Below are positions 11,150-23,500 of a stretch of DNA of 64,000 bases, one piece after another (positions within the stretch are counted from its first letter, which is position 1; each line of letters opens with the position of its first letter). Source of the stretch: Druceiella hillmani. Taxonomy: Eukaryota > Arthropoda > Insecta > Lepidoptera > Hepialidae. The stretch spans positions 41,950,001 through 42,014,000 of the forward strand of contig JAYKKI010000007.1 in NCBI GenBank assembly GCA_039881145.1, given 5' to 3'. The position numbers and the translations under genes are program-made. A model generated the notes under the pieces. That model was not told the DNA's origin. It ran no database searches and saw only the letters and a list, made by a program, of their open reading frames with translations.

Positions 11150-12620
11150 TTATCTGTATATTATATCTGTATGCAAACTTCCTTTTGCCTGATTGTTTTT
11201 ATCTTTACCAATATTTCTGCCTGTGAACATGCTTACACAATTCGCAATAATGTCATCACTCGTGTATTCTCTGCCAAGAGCCACATCATCCGCAACCTCT
11301 ACAAAGTCTTTGAAAATTTTTAACATGCTTTTTTCATGGGGCACAAATCTGACCGATTGGTCAGATTCACTGCCACTGTCCTGAGTCCTCACTGCCAGGC
11401 CCAACTTCAATATCAGTTTTCTCTGGCACCATGCCTGCATCAATCCTAAACCCAGATTTCTCGAAGTAATTCTTGACAATTATGCGACTTACGGTACATC
11501 ACGCTTTCCTCGCGAACTTCAAGACTAAGAGACATTTATGTCAGAGCTAATATTCTTATCCAGGTATGTGTGAATATATTTGATTCCTTCACTGCTATGA
11601 AAACATTTAAAACCATTTACAATACCCTGATTCAATGATCGAAGCTTACAGGCGGTATTGGCTGGCAAAAATTTAACTTTCTCATTTATAAGTGTCGATA
11701 AGCGCATGTGGGGTAAGCAATAAAAAGTCACCAAAACAAAACATTATTCTTCCTTTGTTCTTCATTTTCTTATCAACTTTCTTCAGGCATCCCTTAAATA
11801 TTTTACAACCTTTTTCATCTAAGCCTTTGTATAGGGTTTTCATGGTCAACAGATGTCTACATTTGTGAAAACAAATTCTCTAAATTTTTCACCTTTCTCT
11901 TTCCCCTCTAATAAATGAAATAAGTGGTATTCAAGGCACCTGAAGTGTAAATACAATTTATGAACTTATCTTTGAAATGTCTCAGTTGCTTTGATTTCCC
12001 AATGTTGAGAAGAAGGAGTGTTTCCATACCAGTTAAATTTGTTCCCTCCGTGTTGACTCATCCCCTTTCAATGCAAAGGTTTTATTCAGAAGGCACTTCA
12101 AAAACAAACCAGTCTCAGTCTCACGTTGCAAATATCATCTGAATACTTTTAAAAGACTTTGTATATTTCAGATCTCTGATTACACATACTTTGATCTATA
12201 GATTTACTTTCCCCAGCCGTATTCTTAACAATATGTCAAATTACTTTTTAAAACCCTCCAAACTACCTTGCTATTGAAAAGTTCTGTATTTCCCATTTTT
12301 AACAGTCTTTAGATATTTATTTCAACAATGATCCATCTATGGGAACGTTTTTATCAAAGGTTTGTTTAATCCAAGGCACATTAAAATCTTAGGAAATTCA
12401 GCAACTTGGCTCCTCTTAATATTTCAATGTCCCCGAGAGCACTGCGACATTGCGGAATCTTTGTATTTTAGGCTGGTATAAAAGGTAGATTCTGCAAGCC
12501 AAACTCACTCTGTATGTCATTTCGTGATTTCCCACCCTCGAACATCGATCTCGACATCTCTAGAATTTGACATTTATCAACTGAAATAAGTGTGTGTTAA
12601 TGACAAGCTCATTCCACAAT
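11150..12620 (-). pseudogene. Tigger-like (pogo superfamily) transposase pseudogene
   Basis: Minus-strand frames, interrupted by stops and frameshifts, reproduce a Tigger-type transposase in order. Near 12590-12530 is a stretch like the N-terminal helix-turn-helix (MSRSMFEGGKSRNDI...). At about 12110-12060 comes ETGLFLKCLLNKTFALKG, matching the family's DETGLF..LP.KT.A.KG around a catalytic Asp, whose position here appears changed. At about 11700-11610 comes VKFLPANTACKLRSLNQG, matching the LPANTTSKLQPLDQG block. Near 11480-11420 comes SRNLGLGLM, the degenerate counterpart of the C-terminal NCFRKAGF block. Order and spacing make the call firm despite decay. It cannot encode an active protein. 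Confidence 0.75.
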
Positions 12621-13705
12621 ACTTCGAAAGTGGCATAAATAATAGAAAACAAATCTAGTAGATTTGTCGTTTTAGAAGTGCAGACACCCGCTTATCCTCT
12701 TTAGGTGAAAGTCTGCACTCGTAGGGGTAGGGTGAGATGCGGTTTCACTTATAGGGGTTATGTTATATCCCATTTACAGTGGTTATGAACTTACATAAAA
12801 GACTTTCTACTAGGTCATTTCTGGAGGTTTTCAGGGGTGAAAATAATGGAACTTGACAATTTTTCTTGCTCACAGAATTTTTTCATGTATCCAGATTTGA
12901 CTGTACAATGTTTTAAAAGCAATAATATGGGAAATACCTTTCAACATAAACAATTAACATGAAACACACATTATTGTGAACTAATTAACAAATATTTGAT
13001 CACTTATCACCAGTATCTCACATGCACGGGACATATTACTTTTATAATGTAAATTAAACGAGATTTTTGTTTCATTGTTATTTGTATCATGTTAGATGGA
13101 AAAATGGAACTATCCTAAGATCACTCATGGTCTGTTTTTGTTTTCCTCGGAAACCGCTTGACGTAGAAATTTGAAGTTTAGCACAGTAATAAAGCATATT
13201 AACCTGTACATATTTCAATAGCCAACACTCAAAAATATTTATACTGAAATTTTAAGGGGAGAGAGGCAAATTAAGAACTCCAAAAATTTTTTCCTCTAAT
13301 TCTGATTTCAAAAATATTTTTTAAATTAATTATAGGTAGTATATATTCAGGTAGCACACATTTTTACATAATTATATTCAGAGATATACTGTAAAGTATG
13401 CAAAAATATGTTCCTCCTTTATATCCGAAACTACTCCTAGACTAATTATGGAAAAATTATGGTTATTAGAAGCCTATGTTAAGATTGTAGGAAAATTATG
13501 GTGATGATTCCAGATATTGTAATTTTTTAAATATACACCACGTATTTAAGCCTTTGAAAGCTATAGTAGGCAATATATTTACGTTACGAAAAATTCATAT
13601 TTGTCAATAGTTTTAACAGAAATATGTAAGATGTTTACAAGAGCTTAAACGTGGGCAGAACCCACATAGCGGGAGTTCTACTTGTCTTGACAGGTCGTTT
13701 TTGGT

Positions 13706-13709
<4 letters not shown>

Positions 13710-13803
<94 letters not shown>

Positions 13804-13806
13804 TAT
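13710..13806. repeat. (TA)n microsatellite
   Basis: Nearly pure TA for about 95 bp, with TGTATA and ACAC interruptions toward the right. Confidence 0.95.
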
Positions 13807-15404
13807 TTATACATTAATTAACATTTTGTACTCAGCATGCTTTGAAATTCTTTACATGCATAATTTCTGGTAAACGACAGTGAAAGTTTCATGTCGATCA
13901 CATAAACCGTTTTATGTAACACCCTAAAAAACAAAGCTTTCCCTTTTTTGCAAGATAATTAATGTTTATGTAAAACCAATGGTTGCTTTAAATAATTGCA
14001 TTTTGCAACATTTTTGTCACCATTACGGAATAAAATAAAACCATATTTGCATACTGACTTAATTAAAATGGTGTAGTTTATTTAAACAATATAAAACAGG
14101 ACTCATCAACATTACTAAGTTATAAGTTTAAGAATTACTAAATCAACAGAATGACATAAATACCACTTATTTCACTTATTAGAAGTCTCTTCATATTTAG
14201 GATTTTGCAATAAGTTATTTATTGGACAGAATTTGTAATAAAGTTGTTTATTGGACTGGATTTGTAATTTCTCTCTACATACAAATAGAATTTAATTAGA
14301 TTTGATGAAACCATACTATTTAAACAGATAGTATTAAAAAAAGGAAGTCGAATCAGCTACTGGGTAAGGATGAGACCAAGAATCTCTTGTTTTATTCATT
14401 TTACAGGTTCTTTGACATATTTTTATTAGCTGCGATTTTCAAACCACGGCGGTTTTCAAACCATTTTTATTTTGCTTTGATAATTGTGTCTTCATTTTCC
14501 CACAATATCGGCGAGCAAGGTCTTTGGCCGGCGCCTTGCTAGTACCGGTTTCCCCAGTAATTAGTGACTCCCCGAAACGGTACGCCAGAGTCTTAATATT
14601 TATGTAAGTTTCGTAAATAACATCACTATCGCGATATAAAAGGTAACTATTTAAAAATATTTCTTAGCTTATCCATTTTGATTTTTCTCATAAAGTTATT
14701 ATTACAAAATACGATATAAAAATAACATACCATAAAACTTAATTTAAAAAATCAATTGTTTAAAACAAGTTCGAAATTCGAAAAAAATTCGGAAATGCTA
14801 TAACAAATAGAAACATCATAAGCAAGAACGAGACAACTATATATTTTCATAGATCTACTTTTAAACAGATTTGTCATAAAGATAGAGTCGTAGTAGAGAG
14901 CGATAATTTTACATAAGTCCAAAGTTTTTCTGACTTGTTCCGCAAACCAAAAGTACAGCAGAATAAACGTTTTTAATCGTTACACCGGTTTAAACGTTTA
15001 AAACGGCAGATTTGTCTACTTAAAATATTAAAAGTAATCAAGTTAGCTTGAACCATATAGTTATAAAACGACAGTTCGATAAACGAAGTGATATGAAAAT
15101 ATTTCAATATTAATAAAGTTTATGAATACTTTAATAGGGGTATAGTAAAAATAAAGACGAGAAAGGATTTCATAATAAATGTACAACGTATGAAATAAAA
15201 ATACAACGTATGAACCCATAAAGCAGTTAAAAATAGAATCTTATAAAACTATTTATAGTAACTAACTCTTTGAAAGTTAAATATGAAAGTAATTGGAAAC
15301 GTTGATAGTGAGATATAGAAGTTTATTGATACATATCCGAACAGGAGAGAAAATAATTTATGAATACGAGCATATTTACCAAAAATGGAAAGAGGAATAA
15401 AAGA

Positions 15405-15413
15405 TTATATATA

Positions 15414-15493
<80 letters not shown>
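15405..15493. repeat. (TA)n microsatellite
   Basis: Pure or nearly pure alternating TA, separated from the next TA tract by about 90 bp of unique sequence. Confidence 0.95.
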
Positions 15494-15496
<3 letters not shown>

Positions 15497-15580
15497 TTTT
15501 CAAACGAAAAAGATGATAAATAATTATTAATATTATTTTCAATTTTCTAAAAAAAGTCATGTTTGAAATTTTATTTTAAC

Positions 15581-15582
<2 letters not shown>

Positions 15583-15630
<48 letters not shown>
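15583..15630. repeat. (TA)n microsatellite, left flank of the 15631-16190 element
   Basis: Pure TA that stops exactly where the left inverted repeat of the adjacent element begins. Confidence 0.95.
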
Positions 15631-15635
<5 letters not shown>

Positions 15636-16190
15636 ATGCGGATTTAACCGTTCGGTATTAAATGAATCCTTATATACTAGATCATTTTTCTCAAGCGTAC
15701 ACCAAAAATCAATTAACAACATTCAGTAATTTAGTCAGAGGAATAGTTTTAAGTGGTTTATAATTTCAAATACAATGTATTATCATTACGACTTAGCTAG
15801 GCCAATATACATTGCCACATCGACAGCTTCACTTAATTTTATTTTATTTCTTAATTACAGGCAAATAGCAAAATAATACCGGTATTATGAAAGTCATAAT
15901 ACGATACGCATCCTCCGCGAAAGTGAAAAACAATTTAAAATTAATTCGAATATAGCTTGAATTGTGAATGTCTAATTTTTGATCCGATCGCGACAGCATT
16001 CCGAACAAAAGTCTGTAACTTAAACATTGCACATGGTGTTTATGTTTTGTTTATATTAAAATGCTATTTAATTTCTTTAAAAATATTTTTTTATTCTTGG
16101 TGTAATTATTTATTTCACAAATTTAAAGTATTTATGACAACTAGTACTAATTGGGTTTTCATTTAATGTCGAACGGTCAAATCCACATGT
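15631..16190. mobile_element. MITE-like element inserted in a TA microsatellite
   Basis: The two ends are imperfect inverted repeats of about 30 bp. The left end runs GGATTTAACCGTTCGGTATT and then AAATGAA; the right end, read in reverse complement, runs GGATTTGACCGTTCGACATT and then AAATGAA. TA repeats abut the element on both sides, so it appears to have landed inside a (TA)n array. The interior is unique AT-rich sequence with a small palindrome (AATACCGGTATT) near the left third. Short overlapping open frames exist on both strands but show no transposase motif. TA target preference fits Tc1/mariner-related or microsatellite-targeting MITEs. Confidence 0.65.
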
Positions 16191-16197
16191 TATATAT

Positions 16198-16280
<83 letters not shown>
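16191..16280. repeat. (TA)n microsatellite, right flank of the 15631-16190 element
   Basis: TA repeat with one short CACACA interruption, beginning directly after the right inverted repeat. Confidence 0.95.
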
Positions 16281-16283
<3 letters not shown>

Positions 16284-17569
16284 AAGTTGTCAACATCATA
16301 ACTTCTATACGAGCTGAGCTGCGGGAAAAAGCTAGTGAACAATAAAATATAAATAATGCGTTACGATTCTAAAAAAGATCAATTCAAAAAGCATGAATTT
16401 TCACACTTTAATATGTCTTATGGTTATCAGGTTTTATGTAACGGTAAACATAAAACTATAGCTATAGATTAAACAGCATGCCAAGGTTTGAATTACAGGA
16501 TTAATATCAACTTGCAAAAAGTTGCTTACATTTCTCACTTGCAGTATGATCACACCTTTTCATTCCAAACAAGTTAGGTATTAAGCAATATAGTACTGCC
16601 ATCTTGTAGCAATAAAATGAATCCATAGTGAATGTATTATAGTCTTGTGCAATGTAGCGAAATAAATCGGAACTAAATTATAATATCAATCATTTTTACA
16701 TTACGTTTCAATATTTCATCATTACATACACATTTAACGTTAGTAAAATTTGAAAAATAATTGCAAATTGGCGAAATATTGATAACGGCCCCATAGTTCT
16801 ACAATGATATGTTTTAAACGGATTCACCAAAAAACAAATTCCATTCCTTCTGAATACAATTTACTTAAATAACTGAAACTACATTATTAATGCAATCTCA
16901 ATCTCTACATTTCCTTATCAACAGGTTATGACGTAGCACGTAGTAAATTATCTTTGAACGCAATATTTAAAAAATTCGAATGCATAAATGCGTTTTGTGT
17001 TGCTATATTACTATTTTTGTAAAATAATTTATAACTTTATAATTTAAGATTTACTTTAGAGATGTGAAACGTTTATTTTATAATATTGAAAAGTAAGTTT
17101 AAACATCTTATTTAATATAGTTCTTTATAAAGAATTTGTTTTTATAATAACGTGAATATAGTCATCTTTTGAAAGACAAGTATTTTCTTATGTCAATAAA
17201 TAATGATTAAAACATGATAAAAGTATCATTATAATATAATATTTTGTTTTACAATTGCTTCATATAACAAATGATATGAATGAAATTAATTTGTAAATGA
17301 CAATTGATACTTATTTTCATATTAGAAAATTGTATTTATACTTTATTCAATTTCGATTAAAGAGAAATGCATTAAATCTAACAAAAAGTAAACGAGAAAT
17401 AAGTAAATATATTCTCATTAGTTACGTTATTAACGTAATCAAGTGACTAGTATTCAATCTCTGATAAAAAGCATATGTTGAATGTCAAATATGTCGAAAT
17501 AAATAGTGAAAAATACTAACCTTAAATAAAAAAGTATATTAAAGTTTGATTGTTTAAATAGAAGTGAAA

Positions 17570-20500
17570 ATGGCATCTAGTAGACTAGAGAAGATTGGAA
17601 CTATATTTACGAGGTAAGACATTTATCTAAAATTAAATATAAAACACTTATTCATACAATTATCTATCACAAATATGTTTTTCAAATTGTAATCCGTGTT
17701 CCCACAACTGGCCTGCATTAATTCCAGAGTTTTTATTCGAAATTAAACAAAAATTTTCGAATATGGAAAATGAATATGAGCGGGAAATTTTTATTTGATA
17801 CTTATCTTTGTCTAATCGCGTACATAATTAACTCGTTTCAATGCCTAAATTAAACGCTTCCAAGAAAATAGCCGACAAAAGTAAAATGTTGTCAGGATTA
17901 AATCAAGATAACGAATCCAGTGATTTTGCCCCAGAAAACAATTATTTGATGAATATTCCGAGTACTGTTTCGGGAAAACGACCACAATCAAAGAGATATT
18001 TGAAAAGTGGAACTGTTGATAAAAAAGCTGAAGATGTTTGTGATTTTGGAGATATTGGTAATCAAGATGATATGTCTAATTTTATTGGTCAGTTTCAATC
18101 TGTTATAAAGAATAAGAAAAAGAAAATTGATACTGTCGCTACGGATTGTATTAAAGACAGTCAAAACAAATTAGCCACTTTAATGGAAAAGCAAGCTGAA
18201 ATAAGGTAAATATTACATTCACTTTTTAAAGATAAATATCTTTTTATTGGTGTTATTATAAAAAAACCTATATTTAGTATGAATATTAATTATTAATGAT
18301 TATTTCAATCTCAAGATCTGATTTAATTATTGCTCAAATATTTAGTTGTTTAGTTTGTCTTGACTTGTGTTTGTGCTTGAAACTGTGTTAGATGCTTTTT
18401 ACATAAAAATGTGGTTTTGACGAAATTTGAAACATATTAGTTAATATTTAATATGTAAAAAATCTTAGGCATTAAAAAATTACCACACATTTTTATTTTG
18501 AAAGATGTAGGCTTATTACTAATAGGGTAATTTATTGTTGAGAAATATATTTCAGGAGGCAAGGCAATGAGCGTTTAATTAGAAGTTTAAGTTCAGTGTT
18601 AACGCAATTAGAAGCCGATGGAGTTGTATTAAAGGAAAATGAACAGAGATTACTGCATATCACATCCGCACAAATGAAAACGGTTCAACAAGCAGCGGCT
18701 GTCCACGCACAGCGCTTGCAAGCTTTGAAGGAAATTCACTCCTCTTATGTGAAACAGTAAATATATTTTCAAAAAATATTTTTAAATAATTAAATATATG
18801 TGTATTCAAAATTATACTACTAACTGAACCTTGCAATATTATGTTTCCCTAAAAAAATAAAAACTTACTAACTTTAAATTGATATTTAACCATAGGTTAA
18901 GATGTAAATAATTGATAAATCTAAATAGGCCTTAACTCCATTATTATACCTATGTTAACTTGCAAAAAAATTATAAAATGTCAATAAAAATATCATTTAA
19001 TTAAAATTTTTCTAGATGTGAAATGGTTGAAGCAACACACCGTGAACAATGTGATGCACTGCTCGAAGAAATGGCTATAGATGCACGAAATATGCAGCAG
19101 AAGCTGATAACAGAAAGTCGTAAGACGGGTCTTGATACGCTACGCAAAACTATGATGTATGCCATGCAGTGTGATCTTTAAAAAAAGTTACATTTTTATA
19201 ATTAATTCTTCTTAAGTACCATAACGTTATTAAAGTTTTTTCTTACCATTACTAAATTGTTTCAATTATATTCTTTTTGCAAAATTGATGTGTGAAAGGG
19301 AATATCAGATGAAAAAAAAATGTTTGCGTAATGTTTGTCCAGTTATGAAAAAGTGTAATAGAAGCTAGTGTATGTGAAGTGCACATGTTTTGAAAATATA
19401 TGATATGTATGTAATGGGGACTTTGCTTTATTTGATACTGAACCAGCGAATGATGTGAATTTTTGACTAGATAATAAAGGTAAGACCTTGATTTAAAAAG
19501 TTTAACCAGGATTTAAAAAGTTTGTTGTTCATGTTATTATAATGAGTCTTAATAGTGTACCTGTATTCTAAAATAAATGTATTAATAAAATGTTGCAAAA
19601 TGAGTGGATTTTTTTCTTTTGCTAATAAACATCAGTACTGAATACTCTCAGTTGCTTGTCAGTCAAAGGGGCTCCATGTATCAAGTCTTGGGCTAGGATG
19701 TCAAGTGCTAAATATTTGCTTTGATTTACCAGTCACAAACGGCACATGTTCAAATTTATGCTAGAGAGTCCAGGTATGAACACTTTCAACGACTTTCCTG
19801 GCAGAGGGATCTAGACTTGCATGTATGCATATGCAAATCTAGAGTGGTTAGTCAAATGTTACATAGTGGCTTTCGACTGCTTTTTTTATGATCTAAATAT
19901 TATCTTAAGAAAATTATATTCAAATTATTTATGACTTCAGCGAACAATTATCTGGCAATCTCTTACAATTAACAAAAGCTACAGTGCGTTAATGAACAAT
20001 TATATACTTTTTGAAAGGGAAGAAATAACAATTCTTACTCTATATCCCACCAAGCTGTTTAGTTGCATAGGTTCCGCTGCTCCATTTAAAAATGTCATAT
20101 GTGATAACCACACTATGTTAATAGGAAGAATAGGCAGACAGCCACACGTGATAACATAATAGGTAAAATAATGGAAAACAACAAAAGAGACCAATGAAAA
20201 CAAAAAAACACAAAAATAATCTGATATTGCGGGTGGGGTTTTGAATCTGGGTTGACGGTAAGATAAGAAAGTGAGAGGAATATAAAAGGAAAAGGATAGT
20301 TTAAAGAAAAGTTATGGGAAAACATTGTTTAAAGAAAAGTTTTTCAGGCAGTTTTGAATGCTAGAGTGGATGGTGATAGTCTGGTGTTGGAATTGAGTTA
20401 GTTCAATAACTTGGCAACACGAACAGTAAGAGGGACTATGAGAGTTATTTAAAATATAAAACAGCAGAAGAATGTGAAAATTGCGCTGGTCACAATCTTC

Positions 20501-23500
20501 AACCATTTGAATCACATCCTGAGGTCAAAGATATGATCAGATTTTCTGAGGCTAAAAATGTAGTGAATACTTAAATGTTGAAGTTTGTAAAGCAATTGTT
20601 CTGAAAGATCTAGAAAGTACACATCCCCATAGACTAATAGATGCAGTAACAATGTTTGACACAGGTGTATTTTAATTTCAAGGGGAATGGAATGTTGAAG
20701 ATAGTATATTATGCTGAAGACACGACGACTGATATTGCTAATTAAGAAATTGATCTATTACTAGATCCAAATCTTTTATAGTAGTAGAGAACGGGATAAC
20801 TGCATCTTTTAGTAGCACTTGTGTTTCAGGTTTATTAATTCTTGAATGAAGTTTCCTATTACCAATCACAATAGCTTAGGATGTATTAGGTTTGACAAGG
20901 AGATCCATGTTACAAGCTCTTTGACTGATCAAACTTAAATCTGCATTCAAGGAATTAATAGCCTTGGAAATGTTATTAGGGTCAATATGTATGTATAATT
21001 GGAGATCACCTCCATATAATTAATACCTGCAGTGGAGGTTATTAACGACTGTATCAATAAATATGTAAAAAAGAAGTGGAGAATATATCCCGCCTTGGGA
21101 AACACTAGCCACAAAATCAGCCCACTCTGAACAATTTTCATCTTATCTGATGGCTTAGGCCTGTATAGATAAGATTTGAACTATTCTAACGAAGTTTGAG
21201 AAAAGTAGGCTGACTTCAGGCATGCTAGTAAAATGTCAAAGTTAATCATCATCTTTCGGTGTCGGAGAAGTTCGTGAAGGTATGCCAACATTCAAAGTAG
21301 AAGACCAAGTATACTTTGCAGAAAACCATCAGATCTTTTGACAGAGGACAATAATTATTAGTAATGTAAGGAGCCATTATGGAATAAATTCTATTTATTT
21401 GCTTTTGTTGGTTCTTCACATGTGTAAACAGCTATGACCAATTTTTAATTCATTAAACTGCCACTTGGCAAAATATAAAATTTTTTATTGACAAATATTA
21501 ATATTATTCAGGGTCTTTAGACGTGACCCCAGCTCAGAGCACTTTAAACCTGGGTACCAGCTCAGATCTGGAGCCCAGCGTCTCGCAGGTGAACAGATAA
21601 ATGATTTTTAACCTACTAAATAGTAAATATTTCTATATTCTTAGTTCATCGATATATATTTTAATAATGACGACTTTGTCTGAATAAAAGATTATTCCAA
21701 AATGACTGAAAAGCTGCCCAAGTGGGAATTTCAATTAATTGCAATATTACCACAGGTTTGGAAATTTATGTTACTTCTTGAGACTGCAAGTCACTTCATT
21801 CGTCTTTAACCTTGTAATCAGTATGGTTGCAGCGGTTGCAGTTTCGTATCACATAAAATCTTCACCTTCGAAGAGTTCAGAGGTTTCACATTGCCTATCC
21901 AACCCTTTCAATACAAACTTTTGTTCTCTGAGTGGATGCAAGTATAATGGAAATTACTACAAATAACAGAAATAATTTGGGAGGTATGTAGTAATTAAGA
22001 CAATTTGACCCATTTTTCATAGGTCACTTAAAAAATTATGAGAAATGCTCCTTATATCACGGATATAAGCAAACTCTAAAATCTTTAATATTTATTACTG
22101 GAGATACCAAGTTGTTAGTTCATCCAGAGTAATAGAAAAAATGAAATCTATTATTCTATCAAGAATATAGTGTACCACTTAAGAAAGAAAAAACAAATCA
22201 AATCCTAGCCATCAAAAAGAGACCTAAGGCAATGCATGTTGCAACAAACTTGTTTATTTTGTTTGGTTATTTTAATACTATCAGGGTGGATTTTAATAAT
22301 TTCGAATCATGTGTGTTTGTGAACAGCATCCATTGCAACTTTGCTTTTGTGAAGCGGCGCATTTTGGAAACGGAACACACCCTTAGCCCGTTTTCTGTGG
22401 TCTTTTCTTTGATAGCTTCCTTCAGTTTATCCAATACGGTAGTGTATACTCTTCAGTAATAGCCGTAACTTTTTCTTTATATTCGATCAATAAAATTCCT
22501 TCACAATCCCAAAAAATGGTTGCCATAAATTTTCCAGCCAGCCATTCCGAGACCTTAAGTTTCTTAAGGGGTGGAGTGCCCTATTTGCGCCATTGCATCG
22601 ACTTTTGCTTGGGCTCAGGCTCAAAGTGATGAACCTAAGTTTTGTCTCCAATTACAATTCTCTCCAAAATCATCTTAGGTACGAACGCTGACGACAACAT
22701 CTGCTGACGACAGCACACAGCTTTAAAAACTTCTTAAATGCCTTCCTTAAATGCGTTGCACTGACTTTCTCTTGCACTGACTCATCTTGCACTAACTTTA
22801 GTTATGCTAAGATGGTCGTATAAAATTCTGAAAATTTTTGTATCAGATAGACGGAAAGTTTCTTCTTCAGGTGAGTCTCTTCCAATACAAGTTTTTCGAC
22901 AAAATTCGACACGGTGGACTCAATCAGACGTCCTGAGTTTCGACTTTGTTTAAATAGACCATGCCACTTGTAAACCATGGTTTTACCAGGGCAACCATCT
23001 TCTTAAACAACTCCCATAAAACTCATGATGGTTTGAGGAGTTTTCCCTGCTTGTTGAGGAATTTAACCACAGCACGTAGTTCGCATTGCTCTATGTTCAC
23101 AATTCACTTCTAGATTTACTTTTTAAGGGACGATTATTCATTAATGAATGGCGTTAAGGACTTGACATTTGACTTATTTACGTCTAATAAATTCCTAATT
23201 AGCAGGGTACTAAAAAAGAATGTATATTCTTTTCCATTCATTCTGCAGAATTTTGAACCTCCCCTTCTGGCAACACAATCAAATCAATATGTCGTCATGA
23301 AGCTCATTGACGTACACTCAGCACAGCTATAAGTGGCGGAAATGACGAGCATACTCGACAAGGGTATATTTATAACATTGCAAGGTTGCGAAGGGGCAAA
23401 CCACGCATCTAAGTTTTACTATTTTCTATCTTTGTATTCTCATTAAATCACTTTTCAGGCTAAACATTTTATTTTATGAACAGATGCACGTTTTTTAAAG

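Larger units (their letters stand above)
12621..17569. other. Intergenic stretch with TA microsatellites and an inverted-repeat element; no host gene
   Basis: Between the annotated repeats I find no exon. A locally GC-richer patch at 14500-14600 contains a short palindrome (GCAAGG...CCTTGC) and may be a fragment of an old repeat. The last few hundred bases before 17570 presumably contain the mRpS23 promoter, but no TATA box or clear initiator stands out. Confidence 0.5.

Noticed and set aside
20000..20515. Overlapping minus-strand frames that could be short genes
   Set aside because: They are pieces of the degenerate LINE reverse transcriptase thumb and C-terminal region.
21511..21600. GC-richer segment with GCTCAGAGCACTTTAA, considered as a tRNA or SINE head
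   Set aside because: No cloverleaf and no convincing B box; not supportable as tRNA.
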